Shown here piece after piece: positions 52,417-60,539 of a stretch of 64,000 nucleotides of DNA (positions are counted from its first letter, which is position 1; the number at the start of each line of letters is the position of its first letter). The stretch comes from Methylobacterium nonmethylotrophicum (lineage in GTDB: Bacteria; Pseudomonadota; Alphaproteobacteria; Rhizobiales; Beijerinckiaceae). The stretch spans positions 186,001 through 250,000 of the forward strand of contig NZ_SRLB01000005.1 in NCBI RefSeq assembly GCF_004745635.1. The letters run 5' to 3'. A model generated the notes under the pieces. That model was not told where the DNA came from. It did no database searches and worked only from the letters and a program-made list of their open reading frames with translations. The position numbers and the translations under genes were made by a program.

Positions 52417-52443
52417 AATGATAATGCCTATTAATTGGGCATT
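52417..52443 (+). promoter_or_regulatory. AT-rich element with inverted repeat before the peptide ABC operon
   Basis: An aatgataat...attaat stretch, overlapped by arms aatgcc (52423-52428) and ggcatt (52438-52443). In this very GC-rich genome such a patch is conspicuous. It faintly resembles a Fur-type box (ATAAT-N3-TATTA) but may equally be an activator site. It lies about 40-65 bases upstream of the sigma-54-like promoter. Confidence 0.3.
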
Positions 52444-52481
52444 TGAGCGTGGCCCGATTTTGTTCCGCAGGGGCTGCCCGG

Positions 52482-52498
52482 TTGGCAGGGCTCTTGCA
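52482..52498 (+). promoter_or_regulatory. Sigma-54-type promoter of the peptide ABC operon
   Basis: ttggcagggctcttgca keeps the -24 GG (52484-52485) and -12 GC (52496-52497) with exactly ten bases between, and matches the wider TTGGCA-N5-TTGCA consensus well. Transcription would start near 52509, about 29 bases before the ATG. Confidence 0.6.
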
Positions 52499-52537
52499 GC
52501 CCGACTCCCCGTCGCTCACCACCGGGGATGTCCCACG

Positions 52538-54160
52538 ATGCCGCTGCTCACCCGCCTGCCCCTGCGCCCGCTGGGGCGAACCCTGTCCGGGCTCGCCCTC
52601 GCCCTCGCGCTGACCGGGACAGCGAGCGCGCAGGGCGTGCTGCGCATCGGCATGACCGCCTCCGATATCCCGCTGACCACCGGCCAGGCCGACAATGGCG
52701 GCGAGGGCATGCGCTTTGCCGGCTACACGATCTACGACGCGCTCATCAACTGGGACCTCAGCCGGGCCGACAAGGCCTCGGACCTGGCGCCGGGCCTTGC
52801 CACCTCCTGGAAGGTCGACCCCTCCGACAAGACCCGCTGGATCTTCACGCTTCGTCCCGGCGTGACCTTCCACGACGGTTCCATCTTCGACGCCAACGCG
52901 GTGGTGTGGAACCTCGACAAGCTGCTGAAGTCGGACAGCCCGCAATTCGACCCGCGCCAGTCGGCGCAGGGCCGCACCCGCATCCCGGCGGTGGCGTCCT
53001 ACAAGGCGGTCGATCCGATGACGCTCGAGATCGTCACCAAGACCCCGGACGCGACCTTCCCGTACCAGATCGCCTGGATCCTGATGTCGTCTCCCGCCAA
53101 CTGGGAGAAGCAGGGCAAGAGCTGGGACGCGGTCGCCAAGGCGCCCTCCGGCACCGGGCCGTGGAAGGTGACGAGCTTCGTGCCGCGCGAGCGCCTGGAG
53201 CTGGTGCCGAACAAGGAGTACTGGGACAAGGCGCGGGTGCCGAAGCTCGATCGCATGGTGCTGGTGCCGCTGCCGGAGGCCAATGCCCGGGTCGCGGCCC
53301 TGCGCTCGGGGCAGGTCGACTGGATCGAGGCGCCGGCGCCGGACGCGGTCGCCTCGCTCAAGGCCGCGGGCTTTGCTCTCGTCACCAACCTCTACCCCCA
53401 CAACTGGACCTGGCACCTGTCGCGGGCCGAGGGCTCGCCGTGGAACGACGTGCGGGTGCGCAAGGCCGCGAACCTCGCCATCGACCGCGAGGGCCTGAAG
53501 GAATTCCTCGGCGGCCTCGCCACCCCGGCCGAAGGCTTCCTCACCCCGGGCCATCCCTGGTTCGGCAAGCCGAGCTTCAAGGTCGCGTACGATCCGGAAG
53601 CGGCCAAGAAGCTCCTCAAGGAGGCCGGCTACGGCCCGAACAAGCCGCTCGCCACCAAGGTGCTGATCTCGGCCTCGGGCTCGGGCCAGATGCAGCCGCT
53701 GCCGATGAACGAGTTCCTGCAGCAGAACCTCGCCGAGGTCGGCATCAAGGTCGACTACGAGGTGGTGGAGTGGAACACGCTGATCAACATCTGGCGCGCC
53801 GGCTCGAAGTCCGACAGCGCCCGCGGCGGCACCGCCATGAACTATTCCTACCTGATCCAGGATCCGTTCACCGCGTTCGTCCGTCATGCCCAGTGCAACC
53901 TGGCGCCGCCGAACGGCACCAACTGGGGCTATTACTGCGATCCCGCGATGGACAAGCTGTTCGATGAGGTCCGGTCGACCTTCGAGCCGAAGGACCAGGT
54001 GGCGGTGCTGCAGAAGATCCACGAGAAGTTCGTGGACGACGCGCTGTTCCTGATGGTGACCCACGACGTCAACCCGCGGGCGATGAGCAAGAAGGTGACG
54101 GGCTTCGTCCAGGCCCAGAGCTGGTTCCAGGATTTTTCGCCGATCACGATGGCGAAGTGA
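52538..54160 (+). CDS. Peptide-type ABC substrate-binding protein (SBP family 5)
   Basis: 540 residues with a signal peptide (LGRTLSGLALALALTGTASA) and the DppA/OppA fold: LAPGLATSWKVDPSDKTRWI, FTLRPGVTFHDGSIFDANAV, WNDVRVRKAANLAIDREGLK and LLKEAGYGP. It delivers its ligand to the permease pair encoded 300 bp downstream. Family members bind peptides, nickel complexes, opines, glycans or siderophores; sequence alone does not decide. ATG 52538 is used because the signal peptide begins there. Likely controlled by the sigma-54-like promoter just upstream. Confidence 0.92.
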   Translation: MPLLTRLPLRPLGRTLSGLALALALTGTASAQGVLRIGMTASDIPLTTGQADNGGEGMRFAGYTIYDALINWDLSRADKASDLAPGLATSWKVDPSDKTRWIFTLRPGVTFHDGSIFDANAVVWNLDKLLKSDSPQFDPRQSAQGRTRIPAVASYKAVDPMTLEIVTKTPDATFPYQIAWILMSSPANWEKQGKSWDAVAKAPSGTGPWKVTSFVPRERLELVPNKEYWDKARVPKLDRMVLVPLPEANARVAALRSGQVDWIEAPAPDAVASLKAAGFALVTNLYPHNWTWHLSRAEGSPWNDVRVRKAANLAIDREGLKEFLGGLATPAEGFLTPGHPWFGKPSFKVAYDPEAAKKLLKEAGYGPNKPLATKVLISASGSGQMQPLPMNEFLQQNLAEVGIKVDYEVVEWNTLINIWRAGSKSDSARGGTAMNYSYLIQDPFTAFVRHAQCNLAPPNGTNWGYYCDPAMDKLFDEVRSTFEPKDQVAVLQKIHEKFVDDALFLMVTHDVNPRAMSKKVTGFVQAQSWFQDFSPITMAK

Positions 54161-54220
54161 GCGACGGACCGCTCACGTTCGAAAGACGCTGTGCAATGCA
54201 AGGGTTTTGCTTCCCACCCC

Positions 54221-54338
54221 CGACCTCATCCTGAGGTGCCGCGCAGCGGCCTCGAAGGAGGGCTCCAGCGAGCGCGGAGGCTCCTGGCGCCCTCCGGTCA
54301 GTCGATCTCTGATCGACTGACGCCTCAGGATGAGGCCG
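54221..54338. repeat. Nested inverted-repeat element, copy 2, inside the ABC operon
   Basis: Outer arms: cgacctcatcctgaggtg (54221-54238) and cgcctcaggatgaggccg (54321-54338). The inner left arm cggcctcgaaggagggctcc (54247-54266, extending to 54268) is identical to copy 1 over 22 bases, but its right partner is shortened (ctcctggcgccctcc). A separate perfect hairpin, gtcagtcgat and atcgactgac, occupies 54297-54321. It fills most of the 302-bp gap between the binding-protein gene and the first permease gene. Confidence 0.75.
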
Positions 54339-54462
54339 CGAACGGGAAAGGCTGCACGAGGGTAGCCGGCGAGGCCCTGAGAACGTCCCGATCGCGCCCG
54401 GCCCCGGGCCCGACGGGCTCCAACACCCCGACAACCGGCGCCGCCCCCAGGATCCACTCGCC

Positions 54463-55416
54463 ATGATCCTCTTCATCCTCAAGCGCATCGGCTACGCCGC
54501 TCCCGTCGCCCTCGGCGTCAGCCTCGTGTGCTTCCTCCTCGTGCATCTCGCCCCCGGCGATCCCTTGAGCGCGATCCTCCCGGTCGACGCGACCGCCGAG
54601 ATGCAGGCCCAGATGCGGGCGGCCTACGGCTTCGACAAGCCGCTGCCGGTGCAGTACGGCCTGTGGCTGTGGAAGGTGCTGCACGGCGACCTCGGCACCT
54701 CGATCGCCACCGGCCGCCCGGTCCTGGCCGAGGTCGGGCGCGCCGTCGGCAACAGCCTGATCCTGGCCTCGGTCGCGACCCTGATCGGCTTCACCTTCGG
54801 CACCTTCTTCGGCTTCGTCGCCGGCTACGCCCGCGATTCCTGGCTCGACCGGGTCGCCTCGGCCATCGCGGTGTTCGGGGTCAGCGTGCCGCATTACTGG
54901 CTCGGCATCGTGATGGTGATCGTGTTCTCGGCGACCCTCGGCTGGCTGCCGCCGACCGGCGCGGGGCCGCAAGGGTCGGGCAACTGGTTCCCGGACCTCG
55001 AGCACCTGCGCTACCTGCTTCTCCCGGCCATCACCATGTCGGTGATCCCGATGGGCGTGATCTCCCGCACCGTCCGGGCGCTGGTCGGCGACATCCTGCA
55101 CCAGGACTTCGTCCAGGCCCTGCGCGCCAAGGGCCTGTCGGAATTCGGCGTCTTCCGCCACGTGGTCAAGAACGCGGCGCCCACGGCCATCGCCATCATG
55201 GGCCTGCAGCTCGGCTACCTCCTCGGCGGCTCGATCCTGATCGAGACCGTCTTCGCCTGGCCGGGCACCGGCTTCCTCCTCAACGCCGCGATCTTCCAGC
55301 GCGACCTGCCGCTCCTCCAGGGCACGATCCTCGTGCTCGCGATGTTCTTCGTCACCCTCAACCTCCTGGTCGACGTGGTGCAGACCGCCCTCGACCCCCG
55401 CATCGAGAGGGCCTGA
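54463..55416 (+). CDS. Peptide-type ABC permease 1 (DppB-like)
   Basis: 317 residues, six membrane helices. It begins MILFILKRIGYAAPVALGVS, the standard DppB N-terminal helix; then HLAPGDPLSAILP, LPVQYGLWLWKVLHGDLGTS and the cytoplasmic EAA loop ALRAKGLSEFGVFRHVVKNA, which docks the ATPases. Forms the channel with the next gene product (4-bp gap). The distance from the binding-protein gene is large because of the repeat element; whether one transcript spans it is open. Confidence 0.93.
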   Translation: MILFILKRIGYAAPVALGVSLVCFLLVHLAPGDPLSAILPVDATAEMQAQMRAAYGFDKPLPVQYGLWLWKVLHGDLGTSIATGRPVLAEVGRAVGNSLILASVATLIGFTFGTFFGFVAGYARDSWLDRVASAIAVFGVSVPHYWLGIVMVIVFSATLGWLPPTGAGPQGSGNWFPDLEHLRYLLLPAITMSVIPMGVISRTVRALVGDILHQDFVQALRAKGLSEFGVFRHVVKNAAPTAIAIMGLQLGYLLGGSILIETVFAWPGTGFLLNAAIFQRDLPLLQGTILVLAMFFVTLNLLVDVVQTALDPRIERA

Positions 55417-55420
55417 AGCC

Positions 55421-56350
55421 ATGACGGCGACCACCCCGGTCTCAGCCTCCCTCGCCACCGGCGATCCCGTCGCGGCGGTCGCGGTGCCGGAGGCCATCCC
55501 GGTCGAGGCCTCGCGCGGCTACTGGGGCAGCGTGCTGCGCCGCCTCGCCCGCGATCCCGTCGCGATGGCGGCGGCCTTCGTGATCCTCGCAATCGTGCTG
55601 GCGGCGATCTTCGCGCCGCTGATCGCCCCGATGGACCCGTTCAAGGGCTCGATGGTGCGGCGCCTGCGCCATGTCGGCGACGCGACCTACTGGCTCGGCT
55701 CGGACGAGCTCGGGCGGGACATGCTGACCCGCCTGCTCTATGCCGGCCGCCTGTCGCTGTTCATGGGCGTGCTGCCGGTCGTGATCGCGTTCTTCGTCGG
55801 ATCGGCCCTCGGCATCCTCGCGGGCTATGCCGGCGGCTGGGTCAACACCCTGATCATGCGCGTCGTCGACGTGTTCTTCGCGTTTCCCTCGGTGCTGCTG
55901 GCGATCGCGCTCTCGGGGGCGCTCGGCGCCGGCATCCTCAACTCGATCGTGTCGCTCACCGTCGTGTTCGTGCCCCAGATCACCCGCGTCGCCGAGAGCG
56001 TCACGGTCCAGATCCGCAACCGCGACTACGTCGAGGCGGCCCGGGTCTCGGGCGCCCATCCGTTCACGGTGGTGCGGGTGCAGGTGCTCGGCAACGTGCT
56101 GGGGCCGGTCTTCGTCTACGCCACCAGCCTGATCTCGGTCTCGATGATCCTGGCCTCGGGCCTGTCGTTCCTGGGCCTCGGCGTGAAGCCGCCGGAGCCG
56201 GAATGGGGCCTGATGCTCAACACCCTGCGCACGGCGATCTACGTCAACCCGCTGGTCGCGGCCCTGCCCGGCGTGATGATCTTCCTGACCTCGATCTCCT
56301 TCAACCTGCTCTCGGACGGCCTGCGCTCGGCCATGGAGGTGCGCCAGTGA
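55421..56350 (+). CDS. Peptide-type ABC permease 2 (DppC-like)
   Basis: 309 residues. The N-terminal cytoplasmic extension is followed by TM1 (AMAAAFVILAIVLAAIFAPL), the family stretch YWLGSDELGRDMLTRLLYAG, and the EAA loop YVEAARVSGAHPFTVVRVQV, then SGLSFLGLGVKPPEPEWGLM, a DppC hallmark. Last codons overlap the ATPase gene by 4 bp (GTGA). Confidence 0.94.
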   Translation: MTATTPVSASLATGDPVAAVAVPEAIPVEASRGYWGSVLRRLARDPVAMAAAFVILAIVLAAIFAPLIAPMDPFKGSMVRRLRHVGDATYWLGSDELGRDMLTRLLYAGRLSLFMGVLPVVIAFFVGSALGILAGYAGGWVNTLIMRVVDVFFAFPSVLLAIALSGALGAGILNSIVSLTVVFVPQITRVAESVTVQIRNRDYVEAARVSGAHPFTVVRVQVLGNVLGPVFVYATSLISVSMILASGLSFLGLGVKPPEPEWGLMLNTLRTAIYVNPLVAALPGVMIFLTSISFNLLSDGLRSAMEVRQ

Positions 56351-57387
56351 CCGAGCTCGATCCGCGCGACCGCGGCGGCCCCGCCCAGCCGCTGCTCTCG
56401 GTCGAGGGCCTGGTGAAGCACTTCTCGGGAAAAGGCGGCCTGTTCGGCAAGGGCCCGGCGGTGCGCGCCGTCGACGGCGTCGACTTCTCGGTGATGAAGG
56501 GCGAGACGCTCGGCGTCGTCGGCGAATCCGGCTGCGGCAAGTCGACGACGGCGCGCCTCCTGATGCAGATCAACCGGCAGGACCGCGGCGACATCGTCTT
56601 CGACGGCGAGCTTCTGGGCTCCCGTGCCCTCGACCTGAAGGCCTATCGCCGCCAGGTCCAGATGGTCTTTCAGGATTCCTACGCCTCGCTCAACCCGCGG
56701 CTCACGGTCGAGGAATCGGTGGCCTTCGGCCCGAAGGCGCACGGCCTCTCCGCCGCGGCCGCGCTCGCCCGCGCCCACGACCTCCTGCGCCGGGTCGGCC
56801 TCGAGCCGCGGCGCTTCGGCGGGCGCTATCCGCACGAGGTCTCGGGCGGCCAGCGCCAGCGGGTCAACATCGCCCGGGCGCTCGCCCTCGAGCCGCGGCT
56901 CCTGATCCTCGACGAGGCGGTCTCGGCCCTCGACAAGTCGGTGGAGGCGCAGGTGCTCAACCTGCTCACCGACCTGAAGCAGGAATTCGGCCTGACCTAC
57001 ATCTTCATCTCGCACGACCTCAACGTCGTGCGCTTCATGTCCGACCGGGTGATGGTGATGTATCTCGGCCGCGTCGCCGAGATCGGCCCGGCCGACGCCA
57101 TCCTGACCTCGCCGCGCCATCCCTACACGGCGGCGCTGCTCGCCTCCCAGCCCTCGACCGACCCGGATGCGCGCCTCGACGAGGCGCCGCTCACCGGCGA
57201 CCCGCCGAACCCGATCAACCCGCCCCCGGGCTGCCGCTTCCACACCCGCTGCCAATTCGCGGCGGAGGTCTGCCGCACCCGCGAGCCGGGCCTCGACCCG
57301 GTGTCGCCGGCCCATTTCGCCGCCTGCCATAGGGCGGTGCCGGGGTCGGGGCACCCGGATTCCCCTCCGGTCCCGATGGCGGCGTGA
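56347..57387 (+). CDS. Peptide-type ABC ATPase 1 (DppF/OppF-like)
   Basis: 346 residues. Walker A GESGCGKSTTAR, Q-loop MVFQDSYASLNPRLTVEES, signature VSGGQRQRVNIARAL, Walker B LLILDEAVSALDKS and switch His in FISHDLNVVRFMS. The C-terminal oligopeptide/dipeptide domain (HPYTAALLAS, PPGCRFHTRC) contains cysteines placed as in the subset that binds an iron-sulfur cluster. GTG start with GTGA overlap. Works as a heterodimer with the next gene product. Confidence 0.94.
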   Translation: MTELDPRDRGGPAQPLLSVEGLVKHFSGKGGLFGKGPAVRAVDGVDFSVMKGETLGVVGESGCGKSTTARLLMQINRQDRGDIVFDGELLGSRALDLKAYRRQVQMVFQDSYASLNPRLTVEESVAFGPKAHGLSAAAALARAHDLLRRVGLEPRRFGGRYPHEVSGGQRQRVNIARALALEPRLLILDEAVSALDKSVEAQVLNLLTDLKQEFGLTYIFISHDLNVVRFMSDRVMVMYLGRVAEIGPADAILTSPRHPYTAALLASQPSTDPDARLDEAPLTGDPPNPINPPPGCRFHTRCQFAAEVCRTREPGLDPVSPAHFAACHRAVPGSGHPDSPPVPMAA

Positions 57388-57394
57388 GGCAGTC

Positions 57395-58414
57395 ATGAAC
57401 GCACCCTTGCGCAACGCGACCACCGCCGCCGACGCCGCCCTGGTCGAGGTCCGCGACCTCACGGTCGATTTCCTTGGCGGCCGAAAAGCCGTCCGGGCGG
57501 TCGGCGGGGTCGATCTCACCTTGCGGGCCGGCGAGGCCCTGGCGCTGCTGGGCGAATCGGGCTCGGGCAAGAGCGTGACCCTGCGCGCCCTGATGCGGCT
57601 CCTGCCCGAATCCCGCACCCGAATCGGCGGCCACCTGCGGCTCGACGGCCACGACGTCCTCGCGCTCGGCCGCAAGGCGCTCTCGGCCTATCGCGGCGGC
57701 ACCGTCGCGATGATCTTCCAGGATCCGGGCCTCGCTCTCGATCCGGTCTACCGCATCGGCGACCAGATCGCCGAGGCCGTGATGCGCCACGAGGGCGTCT
57801 CCCGCGCCGCCGGCCGGGCGCGGGCGCTGGAATTGTTCGAGCGCGTCCACATCCCCTCCCCGGCCCGGCGCCTCGACGCCTACCCGCACGAGATGTCGGG
57901 CGGCATGCGCCAGCGCGCGATGATCGCGCTGGCGCTGGCCTGCCGGCCGAAGGTGCTGCTGGCCGACGAGCCGACAACGGCCCTCGACGCCACGGTGCAG
58001 ATCCAGATCCTGCTGCTCCTGCGCGAGCTGCAGCGCGACCTCGGCCTCGCGGTGATCTTCGTCACCCACGACGTCGGCGTGGCGGTGCAGGTCGCCGACC
58101 GGGTCGCGGTGATGTATGGCGGCCACCTCGTCGAGGTGGGGGCGAGCGGCGCCGTCATCGGCAGCCCGGCCCATCCCTACACAAGCGGCCTGCTCGCCTC
58201 CCGCATCACGCCGGATTCGCCGAAGGGCGTGCGCCTCGCCACGATCCCGGGCTCGCCGCCGGACCTCGCCGACCCGCCCCCCGGCTGCCCGTTCGAGCCC
58301 CGCTGCAGCCTCGTCGTCCCGGCCTGCCGGGAGGGTCTGCCGCCCCGGGTGCCGGTCGGGCCGGGCCACGCGGCGCGGTGCGTGCGCCTCGGCGAGCCGG
58401 TGGCTGCCGGGTGA
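57395..58414 (+). CDS. Peptide-type ABC ATPase 2 (DppD/OppD-like)
   Basis: 339 residues. Walker [16 protein letters not shown]-loop [20 protein letters not shown], signature [15 protein letters not shown], Walker [14 protein letters not shown] and switch [13 protein letters not shown], then the oligo_HPY tail ([20 protein letters not shown]). It is 7 bp downstream of ATPase 1. Gene order SBP-permease-permease-ATPase-ATPase is that of dppABCDF except that the F-type ATPase precedes the D-type. Confidence 0.94.
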   Translation: MNAPLRNATTAADAALVEVRDLTVDFLGGRKAVRAVGGVDLTLRAGEALALLGESGSGKSVTLRALMRLLPESRTRIGGHLRLDGHDVLALGRKALSAYRGGTVAMIFQDPGLALDPVYRIGDQIAEAVMRHEGVSRAAGRARALELFERVHIPSPARRLDAYPHEMSGGMRQRAMIALALACRPKVLLADEPTTALDATVQIQILLLLRELQRDLGLAVIFVTHDVGVAVQVADRVAVMYGGHLVEVGASGAVIGSPAHPYTSGLLASRITPDSPKGVRLATIPGSPPDLADPPPGCPFEPRCSLVVPACREGLPPRVPVGPGHAARCVRLGEPVAAG

Positions 58415-58838
58415 CATGTCGCTCCTCGCGGGATGATGGCGCGTCGCGGACGGGCTGTGCCCGACGTTGAGTCCGCCCAAACCGCCCCGGCAGAGCGGTC
58501 GTGTGATTGAACAGGCACAGCCCCTTCTGCCCTGGGCTCGAAAAGAGGGCGGAGGCGATACGGGAGAAGCGAGTCCTGCCGGTTGCGTCTTCGGGAGAAC
58601 GGCGACATTGACCGAAGCTCAACGGCTCGGCGACCCAGGGCTGCTCCCGGACCCGTGACCGTGACCCGCCGCGGAACGGCCGGCCCCATCCGGCATCGAC
58701 GTGACTTCGCCGGCCGGGCCTCCGCACCGCGCGGGCACGGCCTCACGGGGGATCGCCCGACACTTTGTCGAGCTTGACGAACGAGATCAGGCAGCCACTT
58801 CTACGCCGACAATAACTGAATGTCGGGAGGTTGGCTCG
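58415..58838. other. Intergenic region before the LivK-like gene
   Basis: About 420 bases, no gene supported. The final 100 bases are less GC-rich (gacactttgtcgagcttgacga) and should hold the promoter of the following binding-protein gene, ending in a hairpin that touches the ribosome binding site. No clear terminator for the ABC operon was found. Confidence 0.4.
58806..58830 (+). promoter_or_regulatory. Hairpin at the ribosome binding site of the LivK-like gene
   Basis: ccgaca (58806-58811) pairs with tgtcgg (58821-58826), whose last two bases begin the gggagg ribosome binding site (58825-58830). It could modulate initiation, or simply be chance. Confidence 0.3.
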
Positions 58839-60041
58839 ATGAGAATGAAGTGGCTGCTATCTGCCGGACTGTTCGCACTGTCTTTGACGCCTGTCTCGGC
58901 GCAGACGAACGTCAAGGTCGGCGTGCTGAACGACATGTCGGGCGTCTACTCGGATATCGGCGGCAAGGGCTCGGTCGTCGCGGCGCAACTCGCCGTCGAG
59001 GATTTCGCCGCGATCAACAAGGACGTCCGCGTCGAGGTCCTGGCCGCCGACCACCAGAACAAGCCGGATATCGGCGCCGGTGTGGCGCGGCAATGGTACG
59101 ATCGGGACGGCGTCGACGCGATCCTGGACGTTCCGACCTCCTCCGTGGCGCTCGCCGTCAGCCAGATCACGCGCGAGAAGAACAAGATCTTCATCGATTC
59201 GGGCGCCGGCACGACCGACCTGACCGGCTCGCAATGCTCGCCCAACACCATCCACTGGACCTACGACACCTACGCGCTCGCCAACGGCACCGGCAGCGCC
59301 ATGGTCAAGCGCGGCGGCGACACGTGGTTCTTCCTGACGGCGGATTACGCCTTCGGGCAGTCGCTCCAGAGCGAGACGGCGGCCGTCGTCACCCGCACCG
59401 GCGGCAAGGTCATCGGCTCCGCAAAGGTGCCGTTCCCGGCCAACGACTTCTCGTCCTTCCTGCTTCAGGCGCAAGGGTCCGGCGCCAAGGTGATCGGGCT
59501 CGCCAATGCCGGCGGCGACACGATCAACGCGGTCAAGCAGGCGAACGAGTTCGGCATCACCCAGGGCGGGCAGAAGCTCGCCGCCCTGCTGTTCTACGTG
59601 CTCGACGCCAAGGCGCTCGGCCTCGGCGTCGCGCAGGGGCTGGTGCTGACCGAGTCGTTCTACTGGGACCTGAACGACGGCACCCGCGCGTTCTCGGAGC
59701 GGTTCGCCAAGCGCCAGAACGGCAACATGCCGACCATGAACCAGGCCGGCGTCTATGCCGGGCTGCTCCATTACCTGAAGGCGGTCGCGGCCACGAAGTC
59801 GAAGGACGCGAAGGTCGTGATGGAGTGGATGAAGGCCAACCCGACTGACGATCCGCTGTTCGGCAAGGGGCTGATCCGGCCGGACGGCCGCAAGATCCAC
59901 GACATGTACCTGTTCGAGGTCAAGAAGCCGGCCGAGTCGAAGGGCCCGTGGGACCTCTACAACAAGCTCGCGACGATTCCCGCCGACCAGGCCTTCAAGC
60001 CGATGAGCCAGGGCGGCTGCCCGCTGGTCGGCAAGAGCTGA
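58839..60041 (+). CDS. Branched-chain amino acid-type ABC substrate-binding protein
   Basis: 400 residues with a signal peptide (KWLLSAGLFALSLTPVSAQ) and the Peripla_BP_6 (LivJ/LivK-like) fold: VKVGVLNDMSGVYSDIGGKG, RQWYDRDGVDAILDVPTSSV, KIFIDSGAGTTDLTGSQCSP and DTWFFLTADYAFGQSLQSET. Ligands of this family range from Leu/Ile/Val to aromatic acids, urea and amides. No livHMGF genes follow, so it is an orphan here. Good gggagg before ATG 58839. Confidence 0.92.
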   Translation: MRMKWLLSAGLFALSLTPVSAQTNVKVGVLNDMSGVYSDIGGKGSVVAAQLAVEDFAAINKDVRVEVLAADHQNKPDIGAGVARQWYDRDGVDAILDVPTSSVALAVSQITREKNKIFIDSGAGTTDLTGSQCSPNTIHWTYDTYALANGTGSAMVKRGGDTWFFLTADYAFGQSLQSETAAVVTRTGGKVIGSAKVPFPANDFSSFLLQAQGSGAKVIGLANAGGDTINAVKQANEFGITQGGQKLAALLFYVLDAKALGLGVAQGLVLTESFYWDLNDGTRAFSERFAKRQNGNMPTMNQAGVYAGLLHYLKAVAATKSKDAKVVMEWMKANPTDDPLFGKGLIRPDGRKIHDMYLFEVKKPAESKGPWDLYNKLATIPADQAFKPMSQGGCPLVGKS

Positions 60042-60206
60042 TCGAAGAGCTGATCGGGACTGGAATGCGCGAGCGGGCGCCGCGACGGGATCGACGTCGC
60101 TGCGCCCCACGCCGGGTGTCTCGACGCCACGTCATGCCGCGTTGCGCCCGCTCCGGGCGGGAGCTAACCCACAACCTGGCATCGAGGCACGGGAGACCAG
60201 GACGCG

Positions 60207-60539
60207 GTGAGCAAGCTGCCGGTGACGAAACGCGGACCCGCCAAGGCGGCCGCCGCTCCCTTCGCCGAGATCGTGATGGTGTGCGGGAAGTGCGCCAAGC
60301 GGCAGGGGGTCGGGGCCAAGGCGGTCCTGGGCGGGCTGAAGCGCGCCCTCAAGGCGGATCGCCGCGGCCGCACGGTGCGGGTAGTCGAGACCGGATGCCT
60401 CGGCCTGTGCCCGAAGCGCAGCCTGACGCTCGCCACCGCCGGCTCCCTCGGCGCCGGGCGCCTGCTGGTGCTCGATCCGGCGCTCGCCCCGGAGGCGATG
60501 CTGCAGGCCCTGCTCCCGGCGCGGGCCGACGGGCCGTGA
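60207..60539 (+). CDS. Thioredoxin-like [2Fe-2S] ferredoxin-type small protein
   Basis: 110 residues. Two Cys pairs, MVCGKCAKRQG and ETGCLGLCPKRS, sit where thioredoxin-fold ferredoxins hold a [2Fe-2S] cluster (C..C and CLGxC). The spacing of the first pair (CGKC) is tight compared with the usual C-x6-12-C, so cluster binding is likely but not certain. GTG start. The stop codon overlaps the start of the HpnL-like gene (GTGA), so the two are translated together. Confidence 0.75.
   Translation: MSKLPVTKRGPAKAAAAPFAEIVMVCGKCAKRQGVGAKAVLGGLKRALKADRRGRTVRVVETGCLGLCPKRSLTLATAGSLGAGRLLVLDPALAPEAMLQALLPARADGP

Noticed and set aside
54461..55497. 390-codon minus-strand ORF (reaching down to 54325) opposite the DppB-like gene
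   Set aside because: It is antisense to an unambiguous permease gene, and its Asp/Glu/Arg-rich sequence is typical of reversed membrane-protein codons.
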